Assembly (NCBI RefSeq): GCF_016741815.1
Contig: NZ_JAERRJ010000021.1
Span: forward strand, 1 to 64,000
DNA: 64,000 nucleotides
Source: Nocardia acididurans
Lineage (GTDB): Bacteria > Actinomycetota > Actinomycetes > Mycobacteriales > Mycobacteriaceae
Direction of reading: 5' to 3'
Shown: positions 50,281 through 59,044 of the stretch, one piece after another
Layout: every line of letters begins with the position of its first letter
How positions within the stretch are numbered: position 1 is the stretch's first letter
The notes under the pieces: generated by a model
Databases searched by the model: none
Told to the model about the DNA's origin: nothing
The model's input: the letters and a program-made list of their open reading frames with translations, nothing else
Translations under genes and position numbers: made by a program

Positions 50281-51279
50281 ATGGAAGGCAAGATCGCTCT
50301 CGAGGAACATCTTTCGACGCCGTCGAACGACAGCCTGTGGGATTCCACGGGCGAGGCCGAGCGCAACGGCCCCGCCTATATGGCCGATGTGGAGCGGCGC
50401 CTGCTCGATGTGGAGCAGCGGCTCGACGATATGGATCGCGCCGGTATCGGCACCGCCATCGTGTCGCTCACCTCGCCAGGGGTGCAGGGTGTGGCGGACG
50501 AACAGCTCGCCGTCGAATTGGCCAGGGACACCAATGATTTCATCGCCAAGTTCTACCTGGCCGAACATCCGGAACGGTTCGCGGGCTTCGCGGCGGTGGC
50601 CCTGCAGAACCCGCGGGCCGCCGCCGACGAGGCCGCACGCGCCGTCGGGGATCTGGGCATGAAAGGCATACTCGTCAACGGGTACACCACGATCCGGGAC
50701 AAGCGGATCGCCCGCTACCTCGATCACGAAGGCACACTGGTCTTCTGGGATCGGATAGCGACGCTGGGCGTCCCCGTGTACCTGCATCCGCGGGAACCGC
50801 TGCCCGGTGGCGGGCGGCGCATCTATCAGGGCTACGAAAGCCTGATCGGCTCGGCGTGGGGATTCGCCCACGAAACCGCTACCCACGCAGTGCGTCTCAT
50901 GATGAGCGGCCTGTTCGACCGGCACCCGGACCTGACCATCATCCTCGGGCATCTCGGCGAAGGCCTGCCGCAGTTGCTGCCCCGGCTGCGTCACCGTCTG
51001 GACATGCAGCGTGAGGGCAGCGGCCTCGGGGCGCACCAGCGCCCGGTGGACGAGTACTTCAGGTCGAACTTCTACCTCACCACCAGCGGTCATTTCCACA
51101 CCCCGGCATTACGCAACGCCATCGACGAGATCGGCGCGGATCGCGTGATGTTCTCCGTCGACTACCCGTACGAGAGCATGGACGACGCCGCAGACTGGTT
51201 CGACAAGGCCGATCTGCCCGGTTCGGTGCGCAACGACATCGGGTATCGCAATGCGGCCCGGCTGTTCGGAATGATCTGA
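50281..51279 (+). CDS. ACMSD-type amidohydrolase (gamma-resorcylate decarboxylase-like)
   Basis: A 332-residue TIM-barrel metalloenzyme. The first metal pair is replaced as KIALEEHL at the N-terminus (Glu-x-His style of this branch), with VYLHPREPLPGG, GFAHETATHAVRLM and IILGHLGEGLPQLLPRL giving further His ligands and FSVDYPYE the last Asp. Members decarboxylate 2,6-dihydroxybenzoate or related acids non-oxidatively. GAGAGGA is 4 nt before ATG 50281. It ends the operon; a terminator follows. Confidence 0.85.
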   Translation: MEGKIALEEHLSTPSNDSLWDSTGEAERNGPAYMADVERRLLDVEQRLDDMDRAGIGTAIVSLTSPGVQGVADEQLAVELARDTNDFIAKFYLAEHPERFAGFAAVALQNPRAAADEAARAVGDLGMKGILVNGYTTIRDKRIARYLDHEGTLVFWDRIATLGVPVYLHPREPLPGGGRRIYQGYESLIGSAWGFAHETATHAVRLMMSGLFDRHPDLTIILGHLGEGLPQLLPRLRHRLDMQREGSGLGAHQRPVDEYFRSNFYLTTSGHFHTPALRNAIDEIGADRVMFSVDYPYESMDDAADWFDKADLPGSVRNDIGYRNAARLFGMI

Positions 51280-51344
51280 GCCGACCGGGTTCCCGCCGGA
51301 CGGATCGGGCGAACGGACGGCTCCGCACGGAATCGAGAACATAC

Positions 51345-51384
51345 GAACAGGGGCGGTAGGCGGGCGAGCCTACCGCCCCCGTTC
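51345..51384. terminator. Bidirectional terminator
   Basis: GGGGCGGTAGGC pairs with GCCTACCGCCCC (12 bp, 6-nt loop), extended past one mismatch by GAAC/GTTC. It lies between two converging genes. Confidence 0.88.
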
Positions 51385-51390
51385 GTGCGA

Positions 51391-52152
51391 TTACACCGCT
51401 GTCAGTCCGCCGTCGACCGCGTAGTCGGCGCCTGTCACGTACCGGGCCTCGTCGGACACCAGATACAGTGCCGCCGTGGCGATCTCATCCGGCTCGCCGA
51501 CCCGGCCCATCGGGATCATCGCGACATAGTCGTCGAACAGGCCCGCCGCGAGCTGGCCGCCGGTCTGCCCGGTGCGGGTCAGACCGGGCGAGACGGTGTT
51601 CGCGCGGATGCCCACCTTGGCCCCCTCGACCGCGTATTGCCGAGTCATGGCGAGCACCGCCCCCTTGGCGGCACAGTGTGCGAGCGCACCCCATATCGGA
51701 TCGCCGGTGCGGGCCAGACTCGACGCCGTATTCAGCAGGACGCCACCGCCATTGGCGACGAAGTGCGGCCACACCTCGCGGGTGAGGTGGAAGACGATGT
51801 CGACCTCCCCGCGGATATCGGCGGCGAACGAGTCGTAGCTCATCTCGCCCACCGGGGCCGGGATGGCGACACCCGCGTTGTTGAACAGAATATCGATCCG
51901 GCCGAACTTCTCGAGCGCGAACTCGGTGAGCCGTCGCGCCCCGTCGGGACGGGAAAGATCCACCGGCTGCAGCGATTCCATGCGCCCGCCGAACGCGCGC
52001 GCCTGCGCGGCCACGCTCGCCCCGCGGGCTTCATGGGTGTCGGCCCCGACGACCGCCGCGCCCTCCGCGGCGAACAGCAGCGCCGACGCCTTCCCGATCC
52101 CACTTCCGGTACCTGTGATGACGGCTACCTTGCCGTCGAGCCGATTCGGCAT
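51391..52152 (-). CDS. SDR-family oxidoreductase with His in place of catalytic Tyr
   Basis: A 253-residue short-chain dehydrogenase. TGTGSGIGKASAL (cofactor), NNAGVAIPAPVG and the C-terminal YVTGADYAVDGG are normal. The catalytic region reads NTASSLARTGDPIWGALAHCAAKGAVLA: Ser and Lys are kept, but the Tyr of YxxxK is His (H in ALAHCAAK). The DNA at 51674-51680 confirms it. The enzyme is either altered in mechanism or inactive. AGGAGGTGATCG precedes ATG 52152. Upstream lies a decayed monooxygenase gene. Confidence 0.85.
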   Translation of the reverse strand: MPNRLDGKVAVITGTGSGIGKASALLFAAEGAAVVGADTHEARGASVAAQARAFGGRMESLQPVDLSRPDGARRLTEFALEKFGRIDILFNNAGVAIPAPVGEMSYDSFAADIRGEVDIVFHLTREVWPHFVANGGGVLLNTASSLARTGDPIWGALAHCAAKGAVLAMTRQYAVEGAKVGIRANTVSPGLTRTGQTGGQLAAGLFDDYVAMIPMGRVGEPDEIATAALYLVSDEARYVTGADYAVDGGLTAV

Positions 52153-52240
52153 GTCGATCACCTCCTGCCGGAGACGGTAGGGCCGATCCGCGGGGCTCGG
52201 ATCGGCCGCGGAATCGTGCACCGCCGACCGCATCCGGCTC

Positions 52241-52459
52241 AGTGCTGTCCCAGTGGCCGAGGATGCGGTGGATCTCGGGATGCCGGTCCGAGCCGATCAA
52301 TTCGCGCGCCGGCTCGCGCAGCGGGTGCGCGGTGTCCAGCGGGATCTTGCCGTAGATCAGCCGCATCCCGGCGTCCTCGACACGGGCGTGCGGCAGCAGG
52401 CTGCGCCGCACCGCCGACCCGACCCCGACGGCACCGATGATGACGACACGCAAACTCAT
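52241..52459 (-). pseudogene. Truncated FAD-monooxygenase remnant
   Basis: From ATG 52459 (AAGG upstream) the sequence reads MSLRVVIIGAVGVGSAVRRS, the start of a FAD-binding Rossmann fold, then jumps to GMRLIYGKIPLDTAHPLRE, which resembles a middle section of PHBH-like monooxygenases. About 130 residues that should lie between are missing, and the frame runs on into the next gene without a proper C-terminus. It is best read as a deletion-decayed gene; the family assignment is moderate. Confidence 0.5.
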
Positions 52460-52608
52460 GTTTCCTGCCTTCGTGTCGAGACGAAGCAGCACCGGATCCA
52501 TGAGTGGATTCACGCACCGTGGGTACGCGCTGCCCGAAACACCCTTCGTCGGCAGATTTTTCGTGCGCCCTGTATTGATCGGACGTGCAGAGCAAACCAC
52601 GAATCAGG

Positions 52609-53328
52609 CTAGGTGAGCAACCCGCCCCCGTCGATCGTCAGCACCGTGCCGGTCGCGTGCGGCTGCGTCATGAAGTAGACGAAGCCGCGCGCGATATCGG
52701 ACGGCTCGGCGATCCGATGCAGCGGATTCGCGGCGGCGGTCTCCCGGAACAGCTGATCGCGCGCGGCCTCGGTCATTCCCGCCCACAGCGGCGAACGCAC
52801 GATGCCGGGCTGGATCGTGTTGACCCGCAATGGGGCCAGTTCCACCGCGAGCGCTCGGGTCAGTCCCTCGATCGCCCCGACCACGCTCGCGGGCACCGCC
52901 GTACCGGGGCTCGGACGCGTGGCGACGGTACCGCTGACGAAGGTGAGCGAGCCCGCCGACCGGAAGCGCGGCGCGGCCGCCTGCACCGCGGTGAGCAGGC
53001 CGAAATAGCGCAGCTCGAAATACTTTCGGATCGCCTCCGGCTCCAGGTCCGCCAGTCGGCCCTGCAGCAGTGCGTCGCCGGCGGTGAAAGCCAGATGGTC
53101 GAGCGCACCCAGATCCTCGAACAGGGTGCGCACTTGCGCCCCGTCGGTCAGGTCCGCCACCGCGCCCCGCAGTCGGTGCGAGGTGGCGGTTACCGCGCGC
53201 TCGACCCGGTCGGGGTTGCCGGACACCACCGTGACCTCGGCGCCCAGGCCGGCGGCCGCGGTGGCGACCGCTAATCCGATGCCGGAGGTGCCGCCGAGTA
53301 CGGCGACGTGTTCGCCTGCGAGAGACAA
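52609..53328 (-). CDS. SDR-family protein lacking the YxxxK motif
   Basis: A 239-residue short-chain dehydrogenase-like protein. HVAVLGGTSGIGLAVATAA binds the cofactor, but where YxxxK should be the sequence is FVSGTVATRPSPGTAVPASVVGAIEGLTRAL, with no Tyr or Lys. This is a known divergent SDR group. IQPGIVRSPLW and VLTIDGGGLL complete the fold. The start is a TTG at 53328 with AAGGA 7 nt upstream. Between it and the peptide gene 53366 there are 37 nt, so they may be one unit. Confidence 0.82.
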   Translation of the reverse strand: MSLAGEHVAVLGGTSGIGLAVATAAAGLGAEVTVVSGNPDRVERAVTATSHRLRGAVADLTDGAQVRTLFEDLGALDHLAFTAGDALLQGRLADLEPEAIRKYFELRYFGLLTAVQAAAPRFRSAGSLTFVSGTVATRPSPGTAVPASVVGAIEGLTRALAVELAPLRVNTIQPGIVRSPLWAGMTEAARDQLFRETAAANPLHRIAEPSDIARGFVYFMTQPHATGTVLTIDGGGLLT

Positions 53329-53365
53329 GGATTCATCCTTTCGATGAGAGCGGGCCGAGGCCGGC

Positions 53366-53479
53366 TCAGTGCGGCAGAATCCCCCATGCCTGCAGCAAAT
53401 AGGTGACGTTCGCGGCGATCCCGGAGATGGTGTCGGCGAGATTGATTGCGGCGGAACCCAGATTGATGATCGGGGCCAT
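53366..53479 (-). CDS. Hydrophobic 37-residue peptide, family member C
   Basis: A micro-gene with AAGGAGA 5 nt before ATG 53479. The peptide starts MAPIINLGSAAINLADTISG and ends AANVTYLLQAWGILPH. LGSAAINLADTISGIAAN aligns with LGSAALTLADVVTSIPAN of peptide A (43288), so these are paralogues 10 kb apart. It has one Trp and one acidic residue and no signal peptide. It is the first gene before the SDR at 52609, and the LAL regulator at 53598 reads toward it. Function unknown. Confidence 0.7.
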   Translation of the reverse strand: MAPIINLGSAAINLADTISGIAANVTYLLQAWGILPH

Positions 53480-53597
53480 GATCTTCTCCTTCATTGTCGT
53501 GACGAACCGGCCGGACCCGGCACGGCCGATCCGGTGCACCGGTTCGTCTACGAACGGTAGGAGCGAAAGCCGCAGGAGATATAGGTCGCCGAATCCG

Positions 53598-56252
53598 TCA
53601 CCAGGTGAGGCGCATGCCGTGCTCGAAGTCGATGGCGGCCAGATCTTCCCGCGAGGCCAGTCCGAGTTTGGGGAAGATCTGCGACAGATGGTGTCCGACG
53701 GTGCGGGGGCTGATGAACAACTGAGCCGCGATCTCTCGATTGGTGAGCCCGTCGGCGGCCAGGCGCGCGATCCGCAGCTCCTGTGCGGTCAGCAGCTCGT
53801 CGCCGGACGGGCCGACGGCCTCGCGGCGGCGATCCCCGGCCAGCGCCAGTTCGCCGTCGGCGCGCTGCTCCCAGGGCGTCGCCCCGAGGCGCAGGAAGGT
53901 CTCCCGGGCCGCGTTCAACTGCACCCGCGCGTCCGCGCGGCGGCGCGCCCGGCGCAGCCATTCCCCGTACAGCAGTTGCACCCGGGCGTGTGGGAAGGGC
54001 CGATCGGGGGCATCGGGCACCGCGAGCGCGTCCAGGAACAGTGTCTCCGCCTCCGGGCCCTCGGCGAGCAGCGCCCGAGACACCGCGACGGAGGCGAGCG
54101 CCCACGGTGCCGCGGTCCGGGCCGCCCACCGCGAGAGCACCGCCAGGTGTGCGCGAGCGGCCTCGACGCGCCCCGCACGCACCGCAGCCTCCACCGCGTC
54201 CGCGGCGGACAGCGCCGCCACGGCCGGGTGGCGCACCGACTGCTCGGGATCGATGAGGGCACTCAGAAAGCCCAGTGCCGCATCGGCTTTGCCCGCGCTG
54301 AGCGCGTTGAAGCCCAGCTGCCAATGCACGTGGGCGATCTGAATACGGGAATTGCGGGCCTGCCCGTACCCGAGAGATCGCGCGCCCAGCGCGGCCGCGG
54401 CGTCCTCGTCGCCACGTGCGGCCGCCAACCAGGCCAGGGTGGTCAGGCTTATCCCCGAAGACGCCGGAATGTCACCCATGTCCTGCGAGAGCCGCAGCGC
54501 CTCGGAGGCATCGGCGGTCGCGTCGTCCCATTGGCCCCGGGCAAACTCGACCACCGACGAATGCGCCAGGATCGATGACAACCAGCCCACATCGCCACGC
54601 CCGCGCAACACCGAGACCACCCGCCGCTGCGCCTCGGCGACCGATACGGCGCGGCCCATCGCCAGCGCGATGGTCGACGAGGGCACCCGCCACGCCGCCG
54701 TCTCCAGCGCGGGCGGCAGATCGAGCAGCAGTTCCTCCAGTCCCGGTTCCCCGCTCTCCCAGGCTGCGCGCGTTGCGAGATAACGCAATTCGTCGGCGGT
54801 GGCGGGTTCGGTCAGCTCGGCGGCGCGCAGCAGTCCGGCCGACGCCTGCGCGGAATCGCCGAAGACGTAGTCGATGCGCGCGGCCAGCCCGCCACTGGCT
54901 CGCACCACCGCGGCGGTGCCGGTGCGGGCGGTGGCCTCGGCGAGATATTCGCGGGTGGCGGGCACGTCGCCGCCCTCCCAGGCGGCTCGGGCGGCCACGG
55001 CCAGGCGGCGTCCGGCCGCCTCGTCCTCCGGTGACAGCATCGCCGCCTGCTCGAGCGTCTTGGCGGCGGGCAGCGGGCCGCCTCGGTCCCAGGCCAGGAC
55101 GGCGCGCTCCTCGAGCAGCGCCGCGACGGTCTCGCTGGGGCCGATGGTGGCGCGGGCGACATGCCACGCCCAGCGGTCGGCGTCCGCGCCGCTCAGCACC
55201 TCGGCCAGTGCCCGGTGCACGGCGATCCGGTCGGACGCGGTCGCCTGCTCATAGGTGACGGCGCGAATCATCGGGTGGCGCATGATGATCCGGCCGTGGG
55301 CCATCCGGATCAACTCCGCGTCCAGTACCTCGTCCCACGCCGTGTCCGGCAACGCGAGATCGGCGGCCGCGCGCCGGATAACCCACGCTTCGCCGCTTTC
55401 CTCGGCCGCGACGGTGAGCACCAGCAGCCGCGCGGCGGGGGCCAAGGCCGCGATGCGCGCGCCTATGGACCGGTGCAGTCGCGGGCCGACCTGAATCAGG
55501 CCCGGGGCCGACGGGCCCAGCTCGCTGTCCTCGGCGGTCGCGAGTTCCCGGACCGCGAGCGGATTTCCGAGTGTCAGGCGCAACACGTCGGCCATCCGCT
55601 GGGCACTGATGCCGGGATTGCTCTGTCGCAGCAGCATTCTCGCGCTGTCGTCGTCGAGGCCGCGCACGTGCAGGGCGGGCAACTGGTCGGCGAGTCCGCC
55701 CGCCGGATCGGCGTGCGCGGTGAACAACATCAGCAGGGATTCGTCGGCACAGCGGCGGGCGACGAAATACAGGCAGTGCGCCGATTGGGCGTCCAGCCAC
55801 TGCGCGTCGTCGGCGATCACCAGCACCGGTTGTTCGGCGGCCAGATCCGACAGCAAGGTGAGCAGTGCGACGCCGACCAGGAAGCGGTCGGCGAGCGATG
55901 GCGAGTCCAGCCCGAGCGCGCCGTGCAAGGCGCGCGCCTGCGGTCCGGGCAACGCCTCGATGCGATCGGTGATCGGGCACAGCAGCGCGTGCAGGCCCGC
56001 GAAGGCGAGCACGGATTCGCTGTGCGTGCCACGGCAGGACAGCACCCGGAATCCGGACGCCCGCGCCTGTGCCTGCTCCAGCAGTGCCGACTTCCCGATT
56101 CCCGGATCGCCGAAGAGCACCAGACCCGAACCCGCCCCGTGCCGGGCAGCCTCACGCAGCCGGTCCAGCTCGGCGAGTTCGGCGTCGCGGCCGAACAATC
56201 GCGCGCCCGCGCCCGCGGGTTCCGGCGTGGTGACGACCGGAGCAGCAGCCAT
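53598..56252 (-). CDS. LAL-type LuxR regulator with ATPase domain, copy 1
   Basis: An 884-residue large ATP-binding LuxR regulator. Walker A is FGDPGIGKSALL (residue about 47), Walker B LVIADDAQWLD (about 145), then a long helical/TPR-like sensor region and a C-terminal GerE-type HTH: ELRIARLAADGLTNREIAAQLFISPRTVGHHLS. LAL proteins sense an unknown ligand with ATP hydrolysis and activate nearby operons. GAGGA precedes ATG 56252. It is adjacent to the peptide C gene (118 nt) and the beta-helix gene. Confidence 0.92.
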   Translation of the reverse strand: MAAAPVVTTPEPAGAGARLFGRDAELAELDRLREAARHGAGSGLVLFGDPGIGKSALLEQAQARASGFRVLSCRGTHSESVLAFAGLHALLCPITDRIEALPGPQARALHGALGLDSPSLADRFLVGVALLTLLSDLAAEQPVLVIADDAQWLDAQSAHCLYFVARRCADESLLMLFTAHADPAGGLADQLPALHVRGLDDDSARMLLRQSNPGISAQRMADVLRLTLGNPLAVRELATAEDSELGPSAPGLIQVGPRLHRSIGARIAALAPAARLLVLTVAAEESGEAWVIRRAAADLALPDTAWDEVLDAELIRMAHGRIIMRHPMIRAVTYEQATASDRIAVHRALAEVLSGADADRWAWHVARATIGPSETVAALLEERAVLAWDRGGPLPAAKTLEQAAMLSPEDEAAGRRLAVAARAAWEGGDVPATREYLAEATARTGTAAVVRASGGLAARIDYVFGDSAQASAGLLRAAELTEPATADELRYLATRAAWESGEPGLEELLLDLPPALETAAWRVPSSTIALAMGRAVSVAEAQRRVVSVLRGRGDVGWLSSILAHSSVVEFARGQWDDATADASEALRLSQDMGDIPASSGISLTTLAWLAAARGDEDAAAALGARSLGYGQARNSRIQIAHVHWQLGFNALSAGKADAALGFLSALIDPEQSVRHPAVAALSAADAVEAAVRAGRVEAARAHLAVLSRWAARTAAPWALASVAVSRALLAEGPEAETLFLDALAVPDAPDRPFPHARVQLLYGEWLRRARRRADARVQLNAARETFLRLGATPWEQRADGELALAGDRRREAVGPSGDELLTAQELRIARLAADGLTNREIAAQLFISPRTVGHHLSQIFPKLGLASREDLAAIDFEHGMRLTW

Positions 56253-56453
56253 GCTCTCATCCTCGCATTCCCCGAGTTCACCGCTTATATCGAGTTCACC
56301 GCGGCGTCTGCCGCACCCGCCCCGACGCCGACCACGGAATCGGCGGGGCGGCAGACGCCGGCGGGCGCGTCGCCCCGGTCGCCGGTCGCCTCCCGCTCAG
56401 GAGCGGCGCAGCGTACGGACAGGGCGGCACGTGTGTGGGGCGACCGTGCGGGG

Positions 56454-57785
56454 TCAGCCGATCGCCGTGTAGGACAAGGGTTTTCCATGCCGGGCGTGCA
56501 CCTCGGTGTCGCCCAGGTCGAAGCGCTCACCGGGCAGGACGTGCACGGCATCGGCGCCCGCACCGAGCGCACTGATGCCGCCCGCCACCTGCAGCCGACC
56601 CAGAGCCCCCGCGATCTCGACGGCGGCGATGCCCACGCCCTCGCTGGTCAGTTCGCCGCCGATGTCGACGGCGTCGATGCCGCCGCCGGGCTTGATGCTC
56701 AGCGCCACCGCCTCGAGCTCGGTTTGCGCCCCCTCCACCAGGCTCAGGGCCCGGCCGCCATGGGTGCGCAGATCGCCGGATATGGACAGCCGCCCCATCT
56801 TGCGGGTCACCTGAAACCCGACCGCGCCGTCACCGTAGGTGGTGATATCGGCGAATCGAGCCTCGCCCACACTGCCTGCATAGAGGTTGAAACCGCGCGC
56901 GCCCGTTCCGTGGGTGACGATCGGCGCGCGTACCTGGAGGTCGTCGATGTCACCGAAGTTGACGAAGCCGATACCGCTGGCGCCGAACGAGGTCACCGGT
57001 TCCTGCGCGATCCAGCGCAGCACCGTGCCCCAGTTGTCGAGGACCATGTCATTGGCCCCGTAGGTGATGACCGGGCCGGCATTGACCACCGTCCCCACCT
57101 GCGCACCGCCCAGGACGAAAACCCCGCCGCTGATCAGATCCGGTGTGCCGACGGCAATTCCGCCGTCGCTGAAGATCTCGCCGGTCGAGAGCGCGGACAC
57201 CAGCATCCGGCCGCCTCCGCCGTCGCTGCGCAACGCGCCCACCATGATTCCGCTGCCGCGTACCGGTTCGGCCGCGCTTCCGGCCGCCAGGCCGCGCAGC
57301 CGGGCGGTGAGCACGATCGACGGGTCGTCCTGCCGGTTCCACACCGTGATCGCGCCCTGCTGGGCCCGGACGCCGTAACCGCTGGACAACACCTGGCGCG
57401 CGCGGGTGTCGGCGGCGGCGACCGTGAGGCCGTCGATATCGACGTGGCCTCCGCGCACCGCGTCGGCAGCCTCCAGCAGCACCTGACCGCGGGTGATCAC
57501 GTTGTGCAGCACGAGCACCCCGAAATCTGCCACGGTGTGATCGTTTCCGATCGCGACGTCGGCGACGGGGGCGTGCACGGTGATATCACGCAGCTCGTTG
57601 TCCCGAGTGAGAGTGATTCCCCCGGAGTCGAATTCGAGTACGCCTCCGGTGAGAGCCGCCCCGGGTGGCAGGGTCAGACCGGCGAGTCCGCTCACGGTGC
57701 CCACGATGCGAACGGTGCGGACGCCGCGACCGAGCGCTCGGGTCAGCTCGGCGGCGGTGTCGACGGTAGTGCAGTCCTCGGGCAT
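56454..57785 (-). CDS. Parallel beta-helix repeat protein, no signal peptide
   Basis: A 443-residue protein made of short beta-strand rungs, many ending in Gly-Asp or Asn turns (GGVLEFDSGGITLTRDNE, GGHVDIDGLTV, GSVGEARFADITTYGDGAVG). This pattern fits a right-handed parallel beta-helix as in pectate-lyase-like or polysaccharide-binding proteins. It has no signal peptide or membrane segment and no catalytic motif. AAGGAG is 5 nt before ATG 57785. It follows the second oxidoreductase by 48 nt on the same strand. Possibly a cytoplasmic or non-classically exported scaffold; function unknown. Confidence 0.7.
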   Translation of the reverse strand: MPEDCTTVDTAAELTRALGRGVRTVRIVGTVSGLAGLTLPPGAALTGGVLEFDSGGITLTRDNELRDITVHAPVADVAIGNDHTVADFGVLVLHNVITRGQVLLEAADAVRGGHVDIDGLTVAAADTRARQVLSSGYGVRAQQGAITVWNRQDDPSIVLTARLRGLAAGSAAEPVRGSGIMVGALRSDGGGGRMLVSALSTGEIFSDGGIAVGTPDLISGGVFVLGGAQVGTVVNAGPVITYGANDMVLDNWGTVLRWIAQEPVTSFGASGIGFVNFGDIDDLQVRAPIVTHGTGARGFNLYAGSVGEARFADITTYGDGAVGFQVTRKMGRLSISGDLRTHGGRALSLVEGAQTELEAVALSIKPGGGIDAVDIGGELTSEGVGIAAVEIAGALGRLQVAGGISALGAGADAVHVLPGERFDLGDTEVHARHGKPLSYTAIG

Positions 57786-57833
57786 GGCTACTCCTTCGTG
57801 TGGTCGTCCCCGGATGAGATCGATCTCGGGGGC

Positions 57834-58859
57834 TCAGACGATGACGACGGCCCGGCTCGCGGCTCGGCCGGATTGCAGGTACTCGCGTGCTTCGGCGATC
57901 TCGTCGAGCAGGAACACGCGGTCCGGCTGCGCGGTGATCGCCCCGGATGCGATGGCGTCGAGGAACTCCTGCAGCACGACGGGCGGCAGGTCGGTGGAGC
58001 GGGCACGATAACCGGTCAACCGCACACCGCGAGGCAGGTCGTCGACCGGTGTGAACCCGGGCAGCCGCGCCTGGTCGGGCAGCATGCCGGCACAGCAGAC
58101 GACACCGTGAATCCTGGTGGCGTGCAGAGTGTCCCGCAGGGTGGCCGCGCCGCTCAGTTCGAGCGCCGCGTGCACGCCGCCGGGCACGATGTCACGCACC
58201 GCCCCGGCCACGGAGTCGCCGTCGGCGAGCACATGCCGCACGCCCGCCGCCCGCAATGCCGCGGTATCGGCGGGATTTCGGGTGGTGGCCAGCACGGTCA
58301 TGCCCTGACGGCAGGCCAGCACGGCCGTCGCCAGCCCCTCGGCCGACCATCCACCCCGAATGAGCAGGGTCTGCCCGTCCCGGGCGTCCAGGCCGACGGT
58401 CAGCGAGCCGTACGCGGTCAGCAGCATTCCGGGCACGGTCGCGAGCACCGCCCAGGACAGCCCGCTGACGAACGAGATCGCCTGAGCCGCAGGCACACAC
58501 AAGTATTCCGCGTACGCGCCGCCCTGGTTGTCGTCGAGCAGCACGGCCACCTGTGCACCGACCCACAACTCCCGGTCTGGGCAGGCCACCACCACGCCGA
58601 CCGCCTCGACGCCGGGAACCCGTGGCGATTCGGAGTCGCGGCCCGGCTCGCCGAGCAGGCCGACGCGGCTCAGCCCGAAGGCGTGCACTCTGATCAGTAC
58701 CTCCCCGCGTCCGGGGGTCGGCACGGGCACCTCGCGCACCATCGATTCGCGCCGGTCCCCGGACTCACCGCCGGTCTCGTCGGCGTCGGCCTGGATCGCC
58801 ACGCTCATGGTCGCTGGCAACCGATGAGTCACCGGCGGCGTCAGCAGACTGGCCTTCAT
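57834..58859 (-). CDS. Quinone oxidoreductase-like (MDR family) enzyme, copy 2
   Basis: A 341-residue MDR enzyme, paralogue of the one at 42036. Shared segments include AQAISFVSGLSWAVL, TLLIRGGWSAEGLATAV, LPRGVRLTGYRA and LQEFLDAIASGA; the cofactor loop GGWSAEG replaces the usual GGSSSVG. No structural zinc Cys. The start is ATG 58859; ATG 58808 is possible. The first 40 residues are unlike copy 1. It leads an operon with the beta-helix gene and is divergent from a LAL regulator gene. Confidence 0.88.
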   Translation of the reverse strand: MKASLLTPPVTHRLPATMSVAIQADADETGGESGDRRESMVREVPVPTPGRGEVLIRVHAFGLSRVGLLGEPGRDSESPRVPGVEAVGVVVACPDRELWVGAQVAVLLDDNQGGAYAEYLCVPAAQAISFVSGLSWAVLATVPGMLLTAYGSLTVGLDARDGQTLLIRGGWSAEGLATAVLACRQGMTVLATTRNPADTAALRAAGVRHVLADGDSVAGAVRDIVPGGVHAALELSGAATLRDTLHATRIHGVVCCAGMLPDQARLPGFTPVDDLPRGVRLTGYRARSTDLPPVVLQEFLDAIASGAITAQPDRVFLLDEIAEAREYLQSGRAASRAVVIV

Positions 58860-58978
58860 CACTCCCACAACCTTCCGTCGGGCGAATCGCCGCCAGCTGC
58901 GACGTCCGCTCTGATGGCTCCGAAAATAGGTCGAGCTGTCGGCGACGACATCGGTAGCCGAATAGGTAGTGGCATAAC

Positions 58979-59001
58979 CGCAAGTGCCTGGCAAACTTGC
59001 G
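58979..59001. promoter_or_regulatory. Inverted repeat between divergent oxidoreductase and LAL gene
   Basis: CGCAAGT (58979-58985) and ACTTGCG (58995-59001) are inverted with a 9-nt spacer, ending 44 nt before the LAL ATG at 59045. It is the natural site for the LAL regulator or another repressor. Confidence 0.5.
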
Positions 59002-59044
59002 TCATCCCGCTATCCTGGGGCGCACGACACCCCACTGACCAGGC

